Positions 40,021 through 52,400 of a stretch of DNA of 64,000 nucleotides are shown piece after piece. Each line of letters begins with the position of its first letter. Position 1 is the first letter of the stretch. The stretch comes from Pteria penguin. Its lineage: Eukaryota > Mollusca > Bivalvia > Pterioida > Pteriidae. The DNA lies in contig CM068582.1 in NCBI GenBank assembly GCA_035048485.1, positions 13,868,001-13,932,000 on the forward strand, written 5' to 3'. Position numbers and translations under genes: made by a program. The notes beneath the pieces are model-generated. The model saw nothing but the letters and a program-made list of their open reading frames with translations. It was not told where the DNA came from and did not search any database.

Positions 40021-40943
40021 CAGTCAAACCTCGTTATCTGGAAGTCGGAGGGTCCGTGGAAAATACTTCGAGATATCCGTAGTTCGAGATATCCAAATTT
40101 ATAGTTTAGGATCACAAATCTTGCAGTTAATGTACGCCGATTCATTTGACAATTGTGATTATTATAGTAGATGTATGAGATATACATGTATTAATCAATA
40201 AATACGCATGAAGATGTACATATTGTATTGTTCCTAAATAATAAATCTAAATCTCATCATACCTTTTATATTTTAGAATATATAGAGAATATACTCCAAA
40301 ACAGAAAACGTCATATTTCCTTTTCAGTAACATCGTAATTTAAATCCAATACTGGATATAACTGTCTTATTCTATACCTAAAGCGAGGACGGGCTAACAC
40401 GTAAGACAAGATAAAGACACACGTCATAATTTGATTTAATTACTATTGCTTTGCATAAAAATACATAGACATACACACGGATTGGAAATACTAATATATA
40501 ATGAACAGTGTACAGAAATTTCTTTAAACGCAGGTATGAAAAAGAACTAATTACAGTTAATGTTAATTATCTAATTTTGTGTCGAGTTTAATAAGCTATC
40601 ATCATTTATTGCTATTTGGTATAAATAACAGGGTACGCACGGACGCGATCGATTTTGTAATTACTGCGGCTTCGTACACCGACACGGTCAGTTGATCACA
40701 CCACGCGAGCGACCTGTCATTTAGGGTAAACACCGCGGGGAATATTGTCAATAAGAAGCCAATTTCGAGATAAACCTGGTAAATAAGAACTTTGGGACTT
40801 GAAAATGTATTCGAGATAAGCAAGGTATTCGACATATCAGTGTTCGACATATCCGGGGTGAATTTAATCATAATATGAAGGATTTTTTGGGGACCGACGT
40901 TCGACTTCGAGATATCAGTGTTCGAGATATCGAAGTTTGACTG
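40021..40943. mobile_element. Tigger/pogo-like non-autonomous element, 923 bp
   Basis: Left end CAGTCAAACCTCGTTATCT matches the right end (complement of GATATCGAAGTTTGACTG) as a terminal inverted repeat. The element is flanked by TA on both sides. Subterminal copies of TTCGAGATATC and TTCGACATATC recur near both ends (40070, 40088, 40808, 40845, 40905, 40921). No transposase is inside. CAGT termini, TA targets and repeated subterminal sites are typical of the pogo/Tigger group. Confidence 0.8.
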
Positions 40944-41026
40944 TATATATATATATATGCAATTTGAATTGAAAGTTAACATTGACATATCTGTTAATTA
41001 TTTTGTTCATTATCAATCGTTAATAG

Positions 41027-41966
41027 GTAAAGTGGAGAATGGATCATCAGAGTCGTCTTAAACATACATATAGAATTATGCGCAGTAAAGATTGCTTTGA
41101 ATGCAAGAAGTTGTAACAAATTCAAGAACAGTAATGCTATTTGGTTATTACTTTCGGTTAACTGTGAAAGTGATAATCCCTTGTTAGAAGCTATATCAGA
41201 TGAAAATAATCGTTGTTCTTATATTTTATGTATCACGTCTATTGAAAAAGAAAGAGATGTCTTAAAAAAGAATTTTTTGATAGTTCAGACCAAAACTGGT
41301 ACATTTAAACATAAAATTACATTTTTGAATAGTATGGTAGATGAGAAGAGGAATAGGGCTGATTCTGGTTTGCAAGGTAGTGGTTCTAATTATTTATGCA
41401 CTTTGTTTTGTTGATCGTTTTACTGCAAAGTTGTTGGCTCTTTTAATATTACAAGAACGCAATCTGGAAACAGCAAGAATCGCAGAATATATGAGAATTA
41501 ATCCGGATATGTTAAGTGAGAATGAAATGAAGAAAATAAGTAAAGGTGTTAAAAGTGGTCCTGTTTCTTTTGTACAACCAATTGAAAAATGTACTGATGC
41601 TACATAATGTGATATAAATATGGGTCAGTTTTTAAAGAAAATTATTGTGCGCGAGATAGCAGAAGTTACAAAGTGGTGTGCAACATATGATAAAAACACT
41701 TAATACAAGACGCAGAAGTAAAACTAGATTTACATTTAAAGCAGCATTTTCGGATAAATCCAAATCTGATGATGCCAGGGAATTATGCCCGTACTTTGTT
41801 TACCTCAGATCTATCTATTGTTTGTCCTTTAGTAGTTGACGCAGAGAGGCGAGGATTGTTAATAGAGTTATTTCAGAAATTTTGTTTTCTTAGAAAAGGA
41901 ACAACTACCAGTGCAGTGAAATGTGCATTCACTCATCCATTAGAATGGAACAACAACAACTGCTGA
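41027..41966 (+). pseudogene. RAG1-like transposase relic (RAG1L/Transib group)
   Basis: Starts after an acceptor-like TTAATAG and runs through two frames. Blocks match the RAG1 catalytic core in order: a region before the zinc site (AIWLLLSVNCESDNPLLEAI); GSGSNYLCTL, equivalent to the CxxC zinc-binding site, with a frameshift just after it (~41400); the helical part (RINPDMLSENEMKKISKGVK); then CDI at 41608-41616, the catalytic second Asp in the HCDIG-type motif, preceded by a TAA at 41605-41607; KKIIVREIAEV; and finally MMPGNYARTLF and ERRGLLIELFQKF. The first catalytic Asp, the catalytic Glu and the His zinc ligands are absent. RAG-like elements have been reported in molluscs (established knowledge). 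No RAG2-like kelch gene was seen. Dead, 3' truncated. Confidence 0.82.
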
Positions 41967-42837
41967 TAATGCTATATAAATTCAATTACATGTAATTGTC
42001 TATGTCTGTTGTCTGGACTCAACCGGGTACCCCTAACCCTTCATCCCACATACAAAACTGTACAGTGTGTTCTTGCCTGGAGAAGAGTAGCCAGGATTGT
42101 GAATGAAGGAAAATACACAAGATAATTTAATGTCTGCGGCATTCCTAGGCTATGTTTTAAACCCCCACCGCACTAGTATTGTGATGATTAAGCATATATA
42201 TTAGTTTGGCTTTAATCAGAGTGGAAATAGTATTTAAACTAACCTGAATCGTTGGAGTTGTTTTTTTTTTACCTTGGCTTAAAGTATCGATGAGATCACG
42301 AGTTACCGTACGTTAAAAACCTACGATACCAGTTATCGTGTGTTGGAGGAAACGGGTTACGTAGACTATGGGTAAAAGTGCTCGGACGCTAATAGTGCTC
42401 GGATAGTTTTGTTATGTACGCCTTATACGACCGATACACTTCCGATTTCAAATAATTTTCTACTTGAATGTCCTACTTCCTATCACTTTATCTACCTCCA
42501 CATTAAAGATTTCAATTTTTTCTTAAAATAGATAAATTATTAGCAGATGAAACTTACACTAAATAGAATAATAACAAACACATCCAACTTATCTAGATTT
42601 AAAACTAATTATAAAACACTGAATTTACCGACTTCTATGAATTAACTCAAAGGTAAATAATCATAGATTGTCAACTGATATGAATATGTAAATTAGATGT
42701 AAATTATTTATAAACAAGGATTTTATCAAGTCAGGGACCAGTCGTTGGTTTTCAAAAAGAATCACAGGTTGGCACAGAATTATAGATCGAGATTATTTTA
42801 TGTCACTTCACGAATATTTCATATATATGTTTAGATC

Positions 42838-42987
42838 TTTTATATGCCACACTGTCTGTGACACAGGTCCTCGGTTTTTATGTCTCATCCCAAAGTCAGA
42901 ACAATGGTGTGCACAAGGCGGGAGTTGAACCCAAGACCTCTCGGTCAGAAGCAAAGAACCTCATCCACTGGACTAAACCAGCTTCAG
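42838..42987 (-). repeat. tRNA-derived SINE copy
   Basis: On the minus strand, box A (TAGTCCAGTGG) and box B (GGTTCAACTCC) are well formed and are followed by GGATGAGACATAAAAACCGA, the body shared with 22457-22735. The 3' part is missing. Confidence 0.7.
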
Positions 42988-43135
42988 TATTATAGGAATA
43001 TTTACACTTTAGATACTTTATACATCTATAAATTATAAAAGAATTAAATTTTCAAAATTTAATTTAATATTTCATCAAGAATTAAGAAAGATTATACAAA
43101 AAATGTACAAGACAAGTAATATTTTTATAGGAAAA

Positions 43136-44040
43136 ATGCCTAGGGCACAGAAAATATCCCCAAAAGAAGACATAAATTTGGCACTATCGCTTCAAAAGCA
43201 AGGCTTTTCATATAGACAAATATCAAAAGAAGGAATCCCTTCCTCAACACTGTATGATCATCTTAAAGGCAAATTCTTTGGATATGATACATCATTTGGC
43301 CCCGAAAAAACACTTTCTTATGAGGAGGGAGCCAGTATTGTAAACTACATAAAATTCATGGCAAATAGAGGTCTTCCATTTAATAGGAAAAATCAAATTC
43401 AATTGTTAATTTTCGAAATTATCACTCATCAACATGACAAAAGGTCCATCTAAAGCGTACATTTCAAACTTTCTGAAACGTCATAATGACACATTATCCT
43501 TTAGACAACCTCATCCTGTGGATTCTGTCAGGCATCTGTGTCTCAATGCCAAATTGATCATTTCTACTGTTTATTCAAAGAAATGATAAGCAAATTAGAA
43601 CTGTCGAATGATGGAACTCTAATTTATAACATGGATGAGTGGATTTTCTGGAAAGTTAACGTCCTCAAAGAAAGGCATAATGCCCAAAGGAGCAAGACCT
43701 GCTTATCAAACACAGGTTTCCCTTTCCGGACATTATACTATTGTACAGGCCATATCAGCAGCTGGTCAAAGCTGTCCTCCAATGATATTTTTTTCTGGAT
43801 GTCTTCCCAGAGGGTCATATGACGATGGCATTCCATCCAACTGGCACTTTAGAGCTACAGAAAGTGGATTTATCAGCAACGAGCTCTACCTAGAATGGTT
43901 TAAGGACATATTTTTGCCTTTCCTTGGCAAAAGGAGATCAGTTTTACTCCTTCTGGACAATCTTGCCAGCCACTGGACACCTGCTTTTCTTGACTTGGCT
44001 AAAGAAAACAATGTTGGTCATTGGTACCACTATAACTCTC
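43136..44040 (+). pseudogene. Truncated pogo-type transposase
   Basis: Begins MPRAQKISPKEDINLALSLQ (psq-type helix-turn-helix: SYRQISKEGIPSSTLYDHLK), then the CENP-B-like start FGPEKTLSYEEGASIV. After frameshifts near 43390-43440, 43520 and 43650 the DDE core appears: NMDEW (first Asp), ISAAGQSCPPMIFFSGC, and LLLDNLASHW (second Asp). The sequence diverges before the third catalytic Asp at about 44010, so the C-terminus is lost. Unlike the minus-strand pogo at 61645-63390 in sequence, so a different family. Confidence 0.8.
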
Positions 44041-44259
44041 TCTTTTGCAGCTAAAACAGATGTTGATCTTAGCCTCCTTGCTACTGAACACAAGTTCTTT
44101 TGCAACGTCCGTGTCCAGTCAACTGAAGAATAATTAAGGATTTTCAACGTGAATAAATTAACCCATTCAGTCATAACTGATTGATACGAAAATACTCAAT
44201 ATTCATTAATTTTACAATCAAAGTATAAAAGGCATTCTGAAAGTATTGCTTAGGCTATA

Positions 44260-45031
44260 CCAAGTCTCCTATCGGCAAATGGAAAACTAAGTCCCCCAAA
44301 ACACACACACACAACATACTGTCTTTCAGACTGCCAGCAAGTTAAGTATTTGATCACAACCTTTGATGATGATGAAAACTAGAACTGTCTCGAACTTGAT
44401 CTGTAACTCATGGTGATATACTCACACGCCAAAAATTGGATGAATATCTACAAGCGTTTAGAAAAAAAGTCCGGAAAACTGCTATTTTAATGAAATTTTC
44501 TAATTCCAAGGGCCGTGATTCCGTAAAAAAATCAGAGGACCGAAACAGAACTCGAACTTGATCTGTAACTCATGGTGGTAGACTCACACACCAACAATTG
44601 GACGAATATCTACAAGCATTTACAAAAATGTCCGGAAAACTGCCATCTTAAAGAAATTTTCTAATACCAAGGGCCGTAATTCCGTCAAAAATCAGTGGAC
44701 CGTAACGAAACACGAACTTGATCTGTAACTCATGGTGGTATACTCACATACCAAAAAATTGGATGAATATCTACAAGCGTTTAGAACAAAAAGTCGGGAA
44801 AACAGCCATTTTAAAGAAATTTTCTAATTCCAAGGGCCGTAATTCCGTCAAAAATCAATGGACCGAAACGGAACTCGAACTTGATCTGTAACTCATGGTG
44901 GTAGACTCACACATCAAAAATTGGATGAATATCTACAAGCGTTTAGAAAAAAAAGTCAGGAAAACGCGAGTGTGACTGACGGACTGCAAACCTATAGTCC
45001 CCTTTCGGCGATGCCGGTAGGGGACTTATTG
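44260..45031. mobile_element. Tandem-core non-autonomous element (pearl-like)
   Basis: Short inverted ends (CAAGTCTCCTATCGGCA at 44260; complement of TGCCGGTAGGGGACTTATT at the right) flank a core of 3.6 units with a 160-163-bp period; CGAACTTGAT begins units at 44391, 44553, 44713 and 44876. A similar design (tandem ~160-bp core, short inverted ends) is known from oyster pearl elements. Sequence identity to those was not tested. Confidence 0.65.
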
Positions 45032-45042
45032 TTATTTCAAGT

Positions 45043-45680
45043 GTTGATTTAATTAAGCTTACAATAAATACAATTCTTCTAGCAATCAACTGTGTATAAC
45101 TATGTACTTGCAAATAATAACAGCTCCCTCAAAACCCAAACAAAAAATTATGGCGGTCATTTAAATAGTCAGTATGTTGTACATTGCACCTTGGAGATCT
45201 GTTGAAATTATAGTGCATAAATCAAAATTTTTCCTGATATTCTGTCTTATATTACTTAAAGCTGGAAGAACTTGCCTCATTCAATTAGAATAATTACAAA
45301 TATTCAAGCTACACAAGGGAAACCCAAGGTGTCCGAGCACTGTTTACGCTGTCAAATTTGGGGATTTTCCAGTCACGTGGAATAGAGGGTGTAGTTGTCA
45401 CACAACATCGTCAACAAGATAAAAATCTTATTACTGTTTTTACAGATTGTTAGTCTAGAATTTAAAATCATGTAAAACTTTAAGAATGTTGTACGTAGTT
45501 ATTTATTATAACGAAAAAATGATGTCCGTGTGTCCGAGCACTATAACCACGAGTCTAGCAGAAATTCGATAGTGCCTCATTGATATGTAAATATGTAGTC
45601 AAAAAGGCGATGACTTTATATAAAATTATATTTTGTGAAATCCTTCATTTGAAATTTACCGTTTCGTATAAAATGGTAAT
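45043..45680. other. No gene
   Basis: AT-rich flank between the tandem-core element and the LTR. Contains only the inverted 11-bp motifs already listed. Confidence 0.4.
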
Positions 45681-45787
45681 TGTTACAATATATGTAAAGC
45701 ACTTTCCATATTTGGTATTGTCTATATATGCATTATGTGTACTACGTCATAACTTGATGTGTATGTTAATAAATCTATAACATAACA
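45681..45787 (+). repeat. 5' LTR (107 bp)
   Basis: Begins TGTTACAATATATG and ends CTATAACATAACA. Identical base for base to 60840-60946. Confidence 0.96.
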
Positions 45788-45805
45788 TGGTGACAGATCG
45801 TGGGT
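45788..45805 (+). other. Primer-binding site
   Basis: TGGTGACAGATCGTGGGT directly follows the LTR. PBSs start with TGG, complementary to the CCA end of a tRNA. The tRNA species is not determined. Confidence 0.7.
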
Positions 45806-46033
45806 CCTTTGCAACGCTTTTCTACTCGATTCAAGCCACAGGACGTCGATTCTAAGGCTACAGAGCAGACAGATAAGGCCATTAAGGGTGGTATGTTCAC
45901 GTGCACATGCTTATTGCACTACAAGGAGGTAATTCACTGTCACATCGTATTTTTCGCAAAACCGCGTGGAACGTCACGATCGAGTTGCCTCTGACCAAAC
46001 TTCAAAATTTGTCACGTACGCCAATAGGAAAGT

Positions 46034-46840
46034 ATGGCGACATCCAGGGACATTCCAGTACCTGTTCCCATGCAATTAAAAGGGGATTTAAGGGGCAACT
46101 GGAAATTTTTCAAAGCCCAATTCGAATTTTACGAAATCGCAACAGGTCTCGATAAGAAGGATGAAGCTATTCGTATTGCCACACTTCTTACAATCATGGG
46201 CAAAGACTGCTTTCAAGTCTATCAAAATCTGAACCTATCTGCAGATGATAGAAAGAACCTGGAGAACATTCTTAAGGCACTTACTGACCACTTCGAACCA
46301 AAGACCAATGTTATTTATGAACGTTATGTGTTCAACACAGCTGATCAACTGCCTACCGAGTCTGTAGACGATTATATTTGTAGACTTCGAGAATTAAGCA
46401 GATCATGCCAACATGGTGAGATGGCAGATCAACTCATACGTGATCGTTTAGTCTTAGGCACAAAAGACAATTCAGTAAGAGCTCGTATGTTAAGAGTATC
46501 TGACCTCACGCTTACCTCTGCCATTGATATGTGTCGCACCAGCGAACGTACGTCACAGAAGTTACAAAAGCTTACACCCTTGGTTACTTCTAATGAACCA
46601 GCTCAACAGTCCGTCAACTATACGTCAAAGTCACAAAAGGGTTCAAAATTTAAGAAAAGAGACAAGACTGGTGAATCAAAGGAAAAAAGGAAATCACGTC
46701 AAAACACAGTGAAGAAGTGTAAGTACTGTGGTGGAAGTCATGAAAGGACAGAAACAAATGTCCAGCCTTTCGTCAAACATGTGGCAAGTGCAAAAAGGCA
46801 AACCATTTTACACAAATGTGTCAGGCTAATAAAAACATAG
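46034..46840 (+). pseudogene. gag: gag-like gene of the Ty3/gypsy element
   Basis: An ATG frame of ~240 coherent residues: an N-terminal capsid-like part (GNWKFFKAQFEFYEIATGL, YERYVFNTADQ, LRELSRSC) and a basic linker. The first zinc-knuckle cysteines (CKYCGGSHER) are in frame. The remainder of the zinc region (CPAF, then CGKCKKANHF) continues in the next frame after about 46760. A gag-pol fusion in one frame is usual for such knuckle arrangements, so this shift looks like a mutation and not a programmed site. Function in the family: particle assembly and RNA packaging. Confidence 0.85.
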
Positions 46841-48287
46841 TTCGTCACGTGAATGCATCCAGCGATAATCATGCATCATGGAGCGATGAATCTAGCTCAG
46901 AAGAGTGTTTCCGTGTCACAAACAAAAAAGGGAAACAATGGTTCAGTAGAGTCAACATGTCTTGTCAAGGATACAGCCGCGACATAATTTGTCAGTTAGA
47001 TACGGGTGCGTCATGCAACGTAATGGGATATTTGCAATATGCACGTCTCGTTGAAAATGGTGATCCGCCGATTACTCCTACAAAAACTAAACTCGAACTA
47101 TATGGAGGTAATGCATTCTTGCAACCAATGGGCACCGTAAATAGTGATTGCCAAGTCCGTGATCGCACGGAAAAGCTCAAGTTCTATATTACTGACACTA
47201 CTCAAACCACGTTGTTGTCCGCAGAAGCTTGCGAACTCCTTGATTTGCTCTCGGTAAGTGTCGTTCATCACGTTGATGTAACTGCCGCAAACGAGTCAGC
47301 GCCTCTCTCTAAGGCTGACATATTGCATGATTATGGCGATGTATTCGAAGGCTTAGGAAACCTACCAGGCTAATATGACATTGAACTCGATCCTACGGCT
47401 AAACCGGTACAGCATTTACTGCGCCGTGTTCCTCAAGCCATGAAGGAGGACACACGTGTCAAACTTGACGAACTCACTAAGCGTGGTATCGTCACCAAAG
47501 TTTCAGGATCCACCGATTGGATCAACAGCATGGTCGCAGTCAAAAAAGGTTCGAAACTCCGCATTTGTATCGACCCGAAGGAACTGAATCAGGCGATCAA
47601 GAGACCGCATTATCCTATGCCAGTATTGGACGATATATTGCCAAAACTAGCTGATGCCAAAGTATTCACTGTCCTTGACCTTAAAGAAGGGTTTTGGCAC
47701 GTCAAATTATCCGAGAAGAGCAGTTATCTTACTACTTTTTGGACACCTTTCGGCAGATACCGCTGGCTACGCATGCCTTTCGGCATTTCTTCCGCGCCTG
47801 AAGAATTTCAGCGACGCCAACACGAAGCGATAGAAGGCCTCAGAGGCACCGAAAGCCTCATTGATGACATTCTAGTATATGGCAAAGGCCAGACTATTGA
47901 TGAAGTTATCGCGGACCATAACCGTAACCTTAAAGCCCTTTTAGAACGTGCGCGTGGGGCAGGCCTAAAATTGAATAGAGACAAGCTCAAATTGCGCCAA
48001 TCCGAAGTGAAGTATATGGGTCAAATCCTTACTCCTAACGGCATTCGACCTGATCCTGAAAAGGTAAAGGCCATTACGGATATGCCACGACCGACCAATG
48101 TGAAAGCAGTTCAACGTTTCATAGGTATGGTTACCTATCTATCTAAATACCTACCGCATTTATCCGAAACGTGTGAACCTCTGCGACGTCTTACAGACAA
48201 AGATGCTGTGTGGTCTTGGCATTCGCACCAAGAGGACGCATTTCAAAACATCAAACGCCTTGTTAGTATTCAGCCGTTACTCAAGTA
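46766..48287 (+). pseudogene. pol: pol part 1: zinc knuckle end, protease, reverse transcriptase
   Basis: In one frame: the second zinc knuckle, an aspartic protease with QLDTGASCNVM (active-site D-T-G) near 46998, then a TAA at 47371-47373 just after GNLPG. The same frame continues with RT: LDELTKRGIVTKV, KLRICIDPKELNQAI, FTVLDLKEGFWHV, MPFGISSAPEEFQRR and IDDILVYG (catalytic D-D pair), then TPNGIRPDPEKVKAI and the RT-connection. At 48287 the frame is cut by the CACTA-like insertion. The stop at 47371 is the only break inside this part. Confidence 0.92.
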
Positions 48288-48319
48288 CCTGTACGAAATA
48301 TTCCACCCTGACTTTACAC

Positions 48320-48680
48320 AGAATCCAGGCAGACTATTTTAAGCGGATTCCGCCTTGTTGTACTGCTAAAGCAGAATGTAGAATGCATTATTAGCAGGAT
48401 TCCAGGCGGTATATGGCTCGAAATATTTAAATTAGATTAAACGGATTCCACCTAAGCAAATTCCGCCTAAGCAAATATCCACCTAAGCAAATTCCGCCTA
48501 GTATACTTTTGAAATCTAAGCAGAATTATCTTAGAAGTACCTTAGCAGGATTCCGTCTAGTAGGCGGATTCCGTCTAGTATATTATAATTACATAATCCA
48601 ATGACTGACATTAACAATGAATCTAACAGACCAGAATCTTTCTCTTAAAGGAACCTTAGCCAGATTCCATCTAGTGTTAT
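48320..48680. repeat. Left subterminal repeat array of the CACTA-like element
   Basis: At least eight variants of GGATTCCGCCTAAGCA / GGATTCCGTCTAG occur on either strand, for example near 48340, 48393, 48440, 48458, 48491, 48550 and 48575. Similar motifs lie at the right end, so they are likely transposase or BEN-protein binding sites. Confidence 0.7.
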
Positions 48681-48689
48681 GTAACTGAC

Positions 48690-49435
48690 CTGTGGTGAAA
48701 TGTCCGACAAATCAAAACTCTTCCAAATTTAATTAGATTAAAAAAGAAAAAACAAAAAAAAAAAAAAACTATATTAATTTACAGAAACTCAAACAATGAA
48801 TAAAATCAATATTTTGATATAAGAATTTTGCAAAAGCATATTATCATGATTCATATCAGCTTTGAACAAGGAATTGATTAACAGTCAAATTTAAATCAGT
48901 TCAATGATATTCAATATCCACACAGTTTTACAATCTCTACAAATATTTACTTATCTACACATATTTTCGGTCCATACAAATCATTTACACTCTATAATCA
49001 TGATAAACATTGTCCATAATTTGTCTAACATCATCAGTCTTAATTTCACTGTCACTTTTTTATGGCCTTCTTTAAAAGTTTTCTTGAATAGCTTATTTTT
49101 TCAGTTATGGCTGAATTGTAATCTGACTCCTTTAGGTGCCCTTTCTGGTTTTTTACATACCATGCACTCACATATTCTTCAAACAAGAAATTAGTTATTT
49201 TATGTTATTTTTTTACAGAATATGAAATGTATGACAAAAATTAATTCAAATAATTAAAATGTATTCTATTAATTAAATGTATTAGTATACACGTATAAGT
49301 TTAATTGTTAAAATGCATTATCAACTTTAGGTCTAATACAACAGTTTTATTTCAAAATATAATGCAGTATGATTTAAATTAACTCTTACATTAAACTTGT
49401 ATCAGTTCATAAATTATTGAATAGTGATTTTAAGT
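48690..49435. other. Internal non-coding part of the CACTA-like element
   Basis: AT-rich; the open frame at 48904-49194 is hydrophobic and lacks support. It lies downstream of the BEN gene stop and may be its 3' UTR. Confidence 0.4.
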
Positions 49436-52400
49436 TTAATACATACTATGTAACACCTCCAATCGCTGAGGACTTAATACAGGTCTGATGTCCCCTTCTT
49501 TCTCTCTCAGACCTTGTCCTCTAGAATTTGCAAGCTCCTCTGTTGTAAATAGAAGAGGTAGGAGCTTGCATGTGAGGGTAAATCCGGCCTTGTTTTCGGC
49601 TACCCTGTTTGCTGCAGTGGTGGCTCTCCTTAACTCGCGCGCTGTTATGCTGATATCCGAAGTGGCAATCAATTTGACTCTCTGAAAACATAGGATTATT
49701 AATTTATATATAAAATTAAAAATCATAGATATAATTGGTATTTAATGGAGCAGGTGTGGCCCCACATTCGAGTCCCACAGGTGAATAGTTAGCATGAATG
49801 AGACAGTAAAAAGAAACTATCTTTCTGATGAGACATTTAAAACCGGGGTCTGATGTTATAATAAGCTTGTCACGCAAAAGATCCCTCAATAATTTGAGAG
49901 GATCTGTTGCAAAGGTCATGATTTCTAAGCAATACATCAGCCATCATCATCAAAGAATGTGAAATACTCTTAGCGTAACATAAAACAAGATGCAAACAAA
50001 CATAAGTAATATAAATGACTGGTATACATGTATTATTAAAACATGTAAATGCTTATGTTTAAATCTTATACATGTAGTTTCTCAATACAATATGAAAGTT
50101 CACAAATGATCTTAGATGGCTCCATCTTTAAGGTTTTAACGTTGTTCAATGATTCAACTTCCATAATTAGTGTTACAAAATAAGGGTGAAGCTGTTATGT
50201 AGACAAGGTTGTTTTAATCTGAGACTAAGATATGAATACAGCATATATTTTGCACATATGCATACTAATGAATTAATTGACACATTTCTCTGGTTACCTA
50301 AGAAATTTTATGACATCGCACGGTGTTGCATTGCTTGAGAATGATATTGTTGACTAACACAATCACATATGTTGCACTCACCTCTTCATCGTCTCTTGAA
50401 TTTGTATTGTTTTCCTCTGAAATATGCTTCCTTGGTGATCTCCGCAATGGTCTTGACTGCTCATGTTCAGCTGGGGATGACAAGGGATGTGATGGTGAGT
50501 GTGGCTGAAGGAGATCTGGAGTAAGGTGAACCTGTTTTCTGAGGGGAAGATGTATCATGATTGTGTGTTAATGATTGCATTTGTGGTATCTGACCTCGTT
50601 GTGGGTATGATTGTGCCATAACAAATTGTTGAGAGGATTCAGGAATGGTTGAATGTTGACCTTGAAAGGTTTGTGGTGGTGTGGATGAAAATGGTTGTGT
50701 AGATTGAAATCTAAAATGATTTGTTTGATCATGTGAAATGGGCCTGTTCTGCTGTGGTAATAGTAGAGTGTTATCTGTATGTTGTTGTGATGCAACATGT
50801 AGAGGTAGTGGCTCTGATGAATTCAGCATGGAGGTAAATGTCTGAGAAGGATATTGAGTAAAATGTGGGGGTGATGGTGAATGAGGTGGATCAAAGGTCT
50901 CAGTGTATGGTGTCTCATACTCTGTATGTGTTTCTCCATACTGAAAATATACATTAATGTTTTTTACTTTTCATCTCACTGGTATTAATTATCTTACCTA
51001 ATTCAGATAAGTTGCGGTTTAGTTATACAAATATTTCAAAACAATAATAGTTTCTATCAACTAACCTCATCATCATTTGCAAGAAATGACTTGTTGACAC
51101 AAGTTTTCCTGTATTTATTCAAGACTTTCCTCATGTAATGTTGCACCTCACTGTTGCATAACAAACTGAATATTTCCAAAACTTCAAGGGGAGGAGCTAA
51201 AGAAAAAAAAATACATGTATTATTTGAACTGACTGTCAACAATATTTCCATTTTATTGTTTATACTGAATATGTATGTATATATGAAATTACATGAATAT
51301 ACCGAATATAAAAAATACTCCGGAAATCAAGAAATCCACTGCAACTGTGATTTTGAAAATTACATAAAATTACAGTAAATGAAGATAATTGCTGTATAAA
51401 ATAAAAAAGAAAAAAAAATACCTGGAAGATCTATTTGTTCATCTGCTTCCTGGTCATTATTTGAGCAAACAATGCTCCAGGTTTCTGAACGTGAAGTTTC
51501 TTTGTTATTTTGCTGCATTGATGTACAAGGCATGAATGCTGATGTACTTGTTACTGGAGGTTTTTCTTTTGGAGTATTTACAGTTGTAGGAATAGGTGCA
51601 CTTGATGTTGCTAGACCTCATCTCTATGAGATCTTTATTGATTGCTGTCTCCGTTTGTTTTATTGCTGATTTGCTTTCTTTAATTGCTGATTTGCTTTCT
51701 TTCATTTCTGCTTTGCTGGTTTTTAAATTGCTGGTTTTTTTCTTTCTAGGACTCATTTCCTTTTCTTGTTCTTTACTCTCTCTACTCTTCTCGGTTTGTT
51801 TTAATTTTCTTTTCCCAATCGGCCCTTGCTCTTTGTGATCAAAGGAAAACAACTCTTCAGGTACATCCTGTTGTTTCTCCTTAATCTTTTTTAAACACTT
51901 GTTGTACGCCTTCGTGGCGAACTGAATAAGGTCAGCTTCATCTCCTAGATAAAATGAAAAGGTTATCTATCAATAAACAAAAATATAAATTAGAGCTGTA
52001 AACGGGACAAATACCCCATAGCAGTTAATTATTCTCTTTAAACGAAATTAATAGTATTAGTTCTTTTCAAAATTATGATTAATTGTTAAATTATATATAC
52101 CACTAAAACTAAGTAATAAATGAAAAGTTTAGAAATTGTTCAAATGAATTGAATACAGGAATTTCAATCCTCTAGGTGATACTAGGGACGTATATATACG
52201 TCCCTAGTGATATTGAGCATAATTTAAAATTTTAAAACAAAAAGATGTCTGAGAAACAGTCCGGAGAAGTTCATGTCTGCGGACAGACGGACGGATGGAC
52301 AAAGTGATTCCAATACCTAACTTCGTTTCGGGGATATTAATTAAGGATGCGATGTACTATCTTAAAATTTAGGAAAATAATTTATTGTTGAAAATCAAAT

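Larger units (their letters stand above)
42377..45542. other. Segment bracketed by inverted AGTGCTCGGAC motifs
   Basis: AGTGCTCGGAC occurs at 42377-42387 and (10 of 11) 42394-42403. The inverse complement GTCCGAGCACT occurs at 45331-45341 and 45532-45542. The pogo transposase relic at 43136 lies between. These may be terminal/subterminal repeats of that transposon, enlarged by later insertions. Exact ends and target duplication are not resolved. Confidence 0.4.

Noticed and set aside
42846..42864. CACACTGTCTGTG as a recombination-signal heptamer for the RAG1-like relic
   Set aside because: It lies in the body of a SINE copy and has no nonamer at 12 or 23 bp.
44391..44965. CRISPR-like array
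   Set aside because: Units repeat over their full ~162-bp length with no unique spacers, and the context is eukaryotic.
45901..46155. Frame overlapping the retrotransposon leader
   Set aside because: Shadow of gag and leader; the gag ATG at 46034 explains the coding signal.
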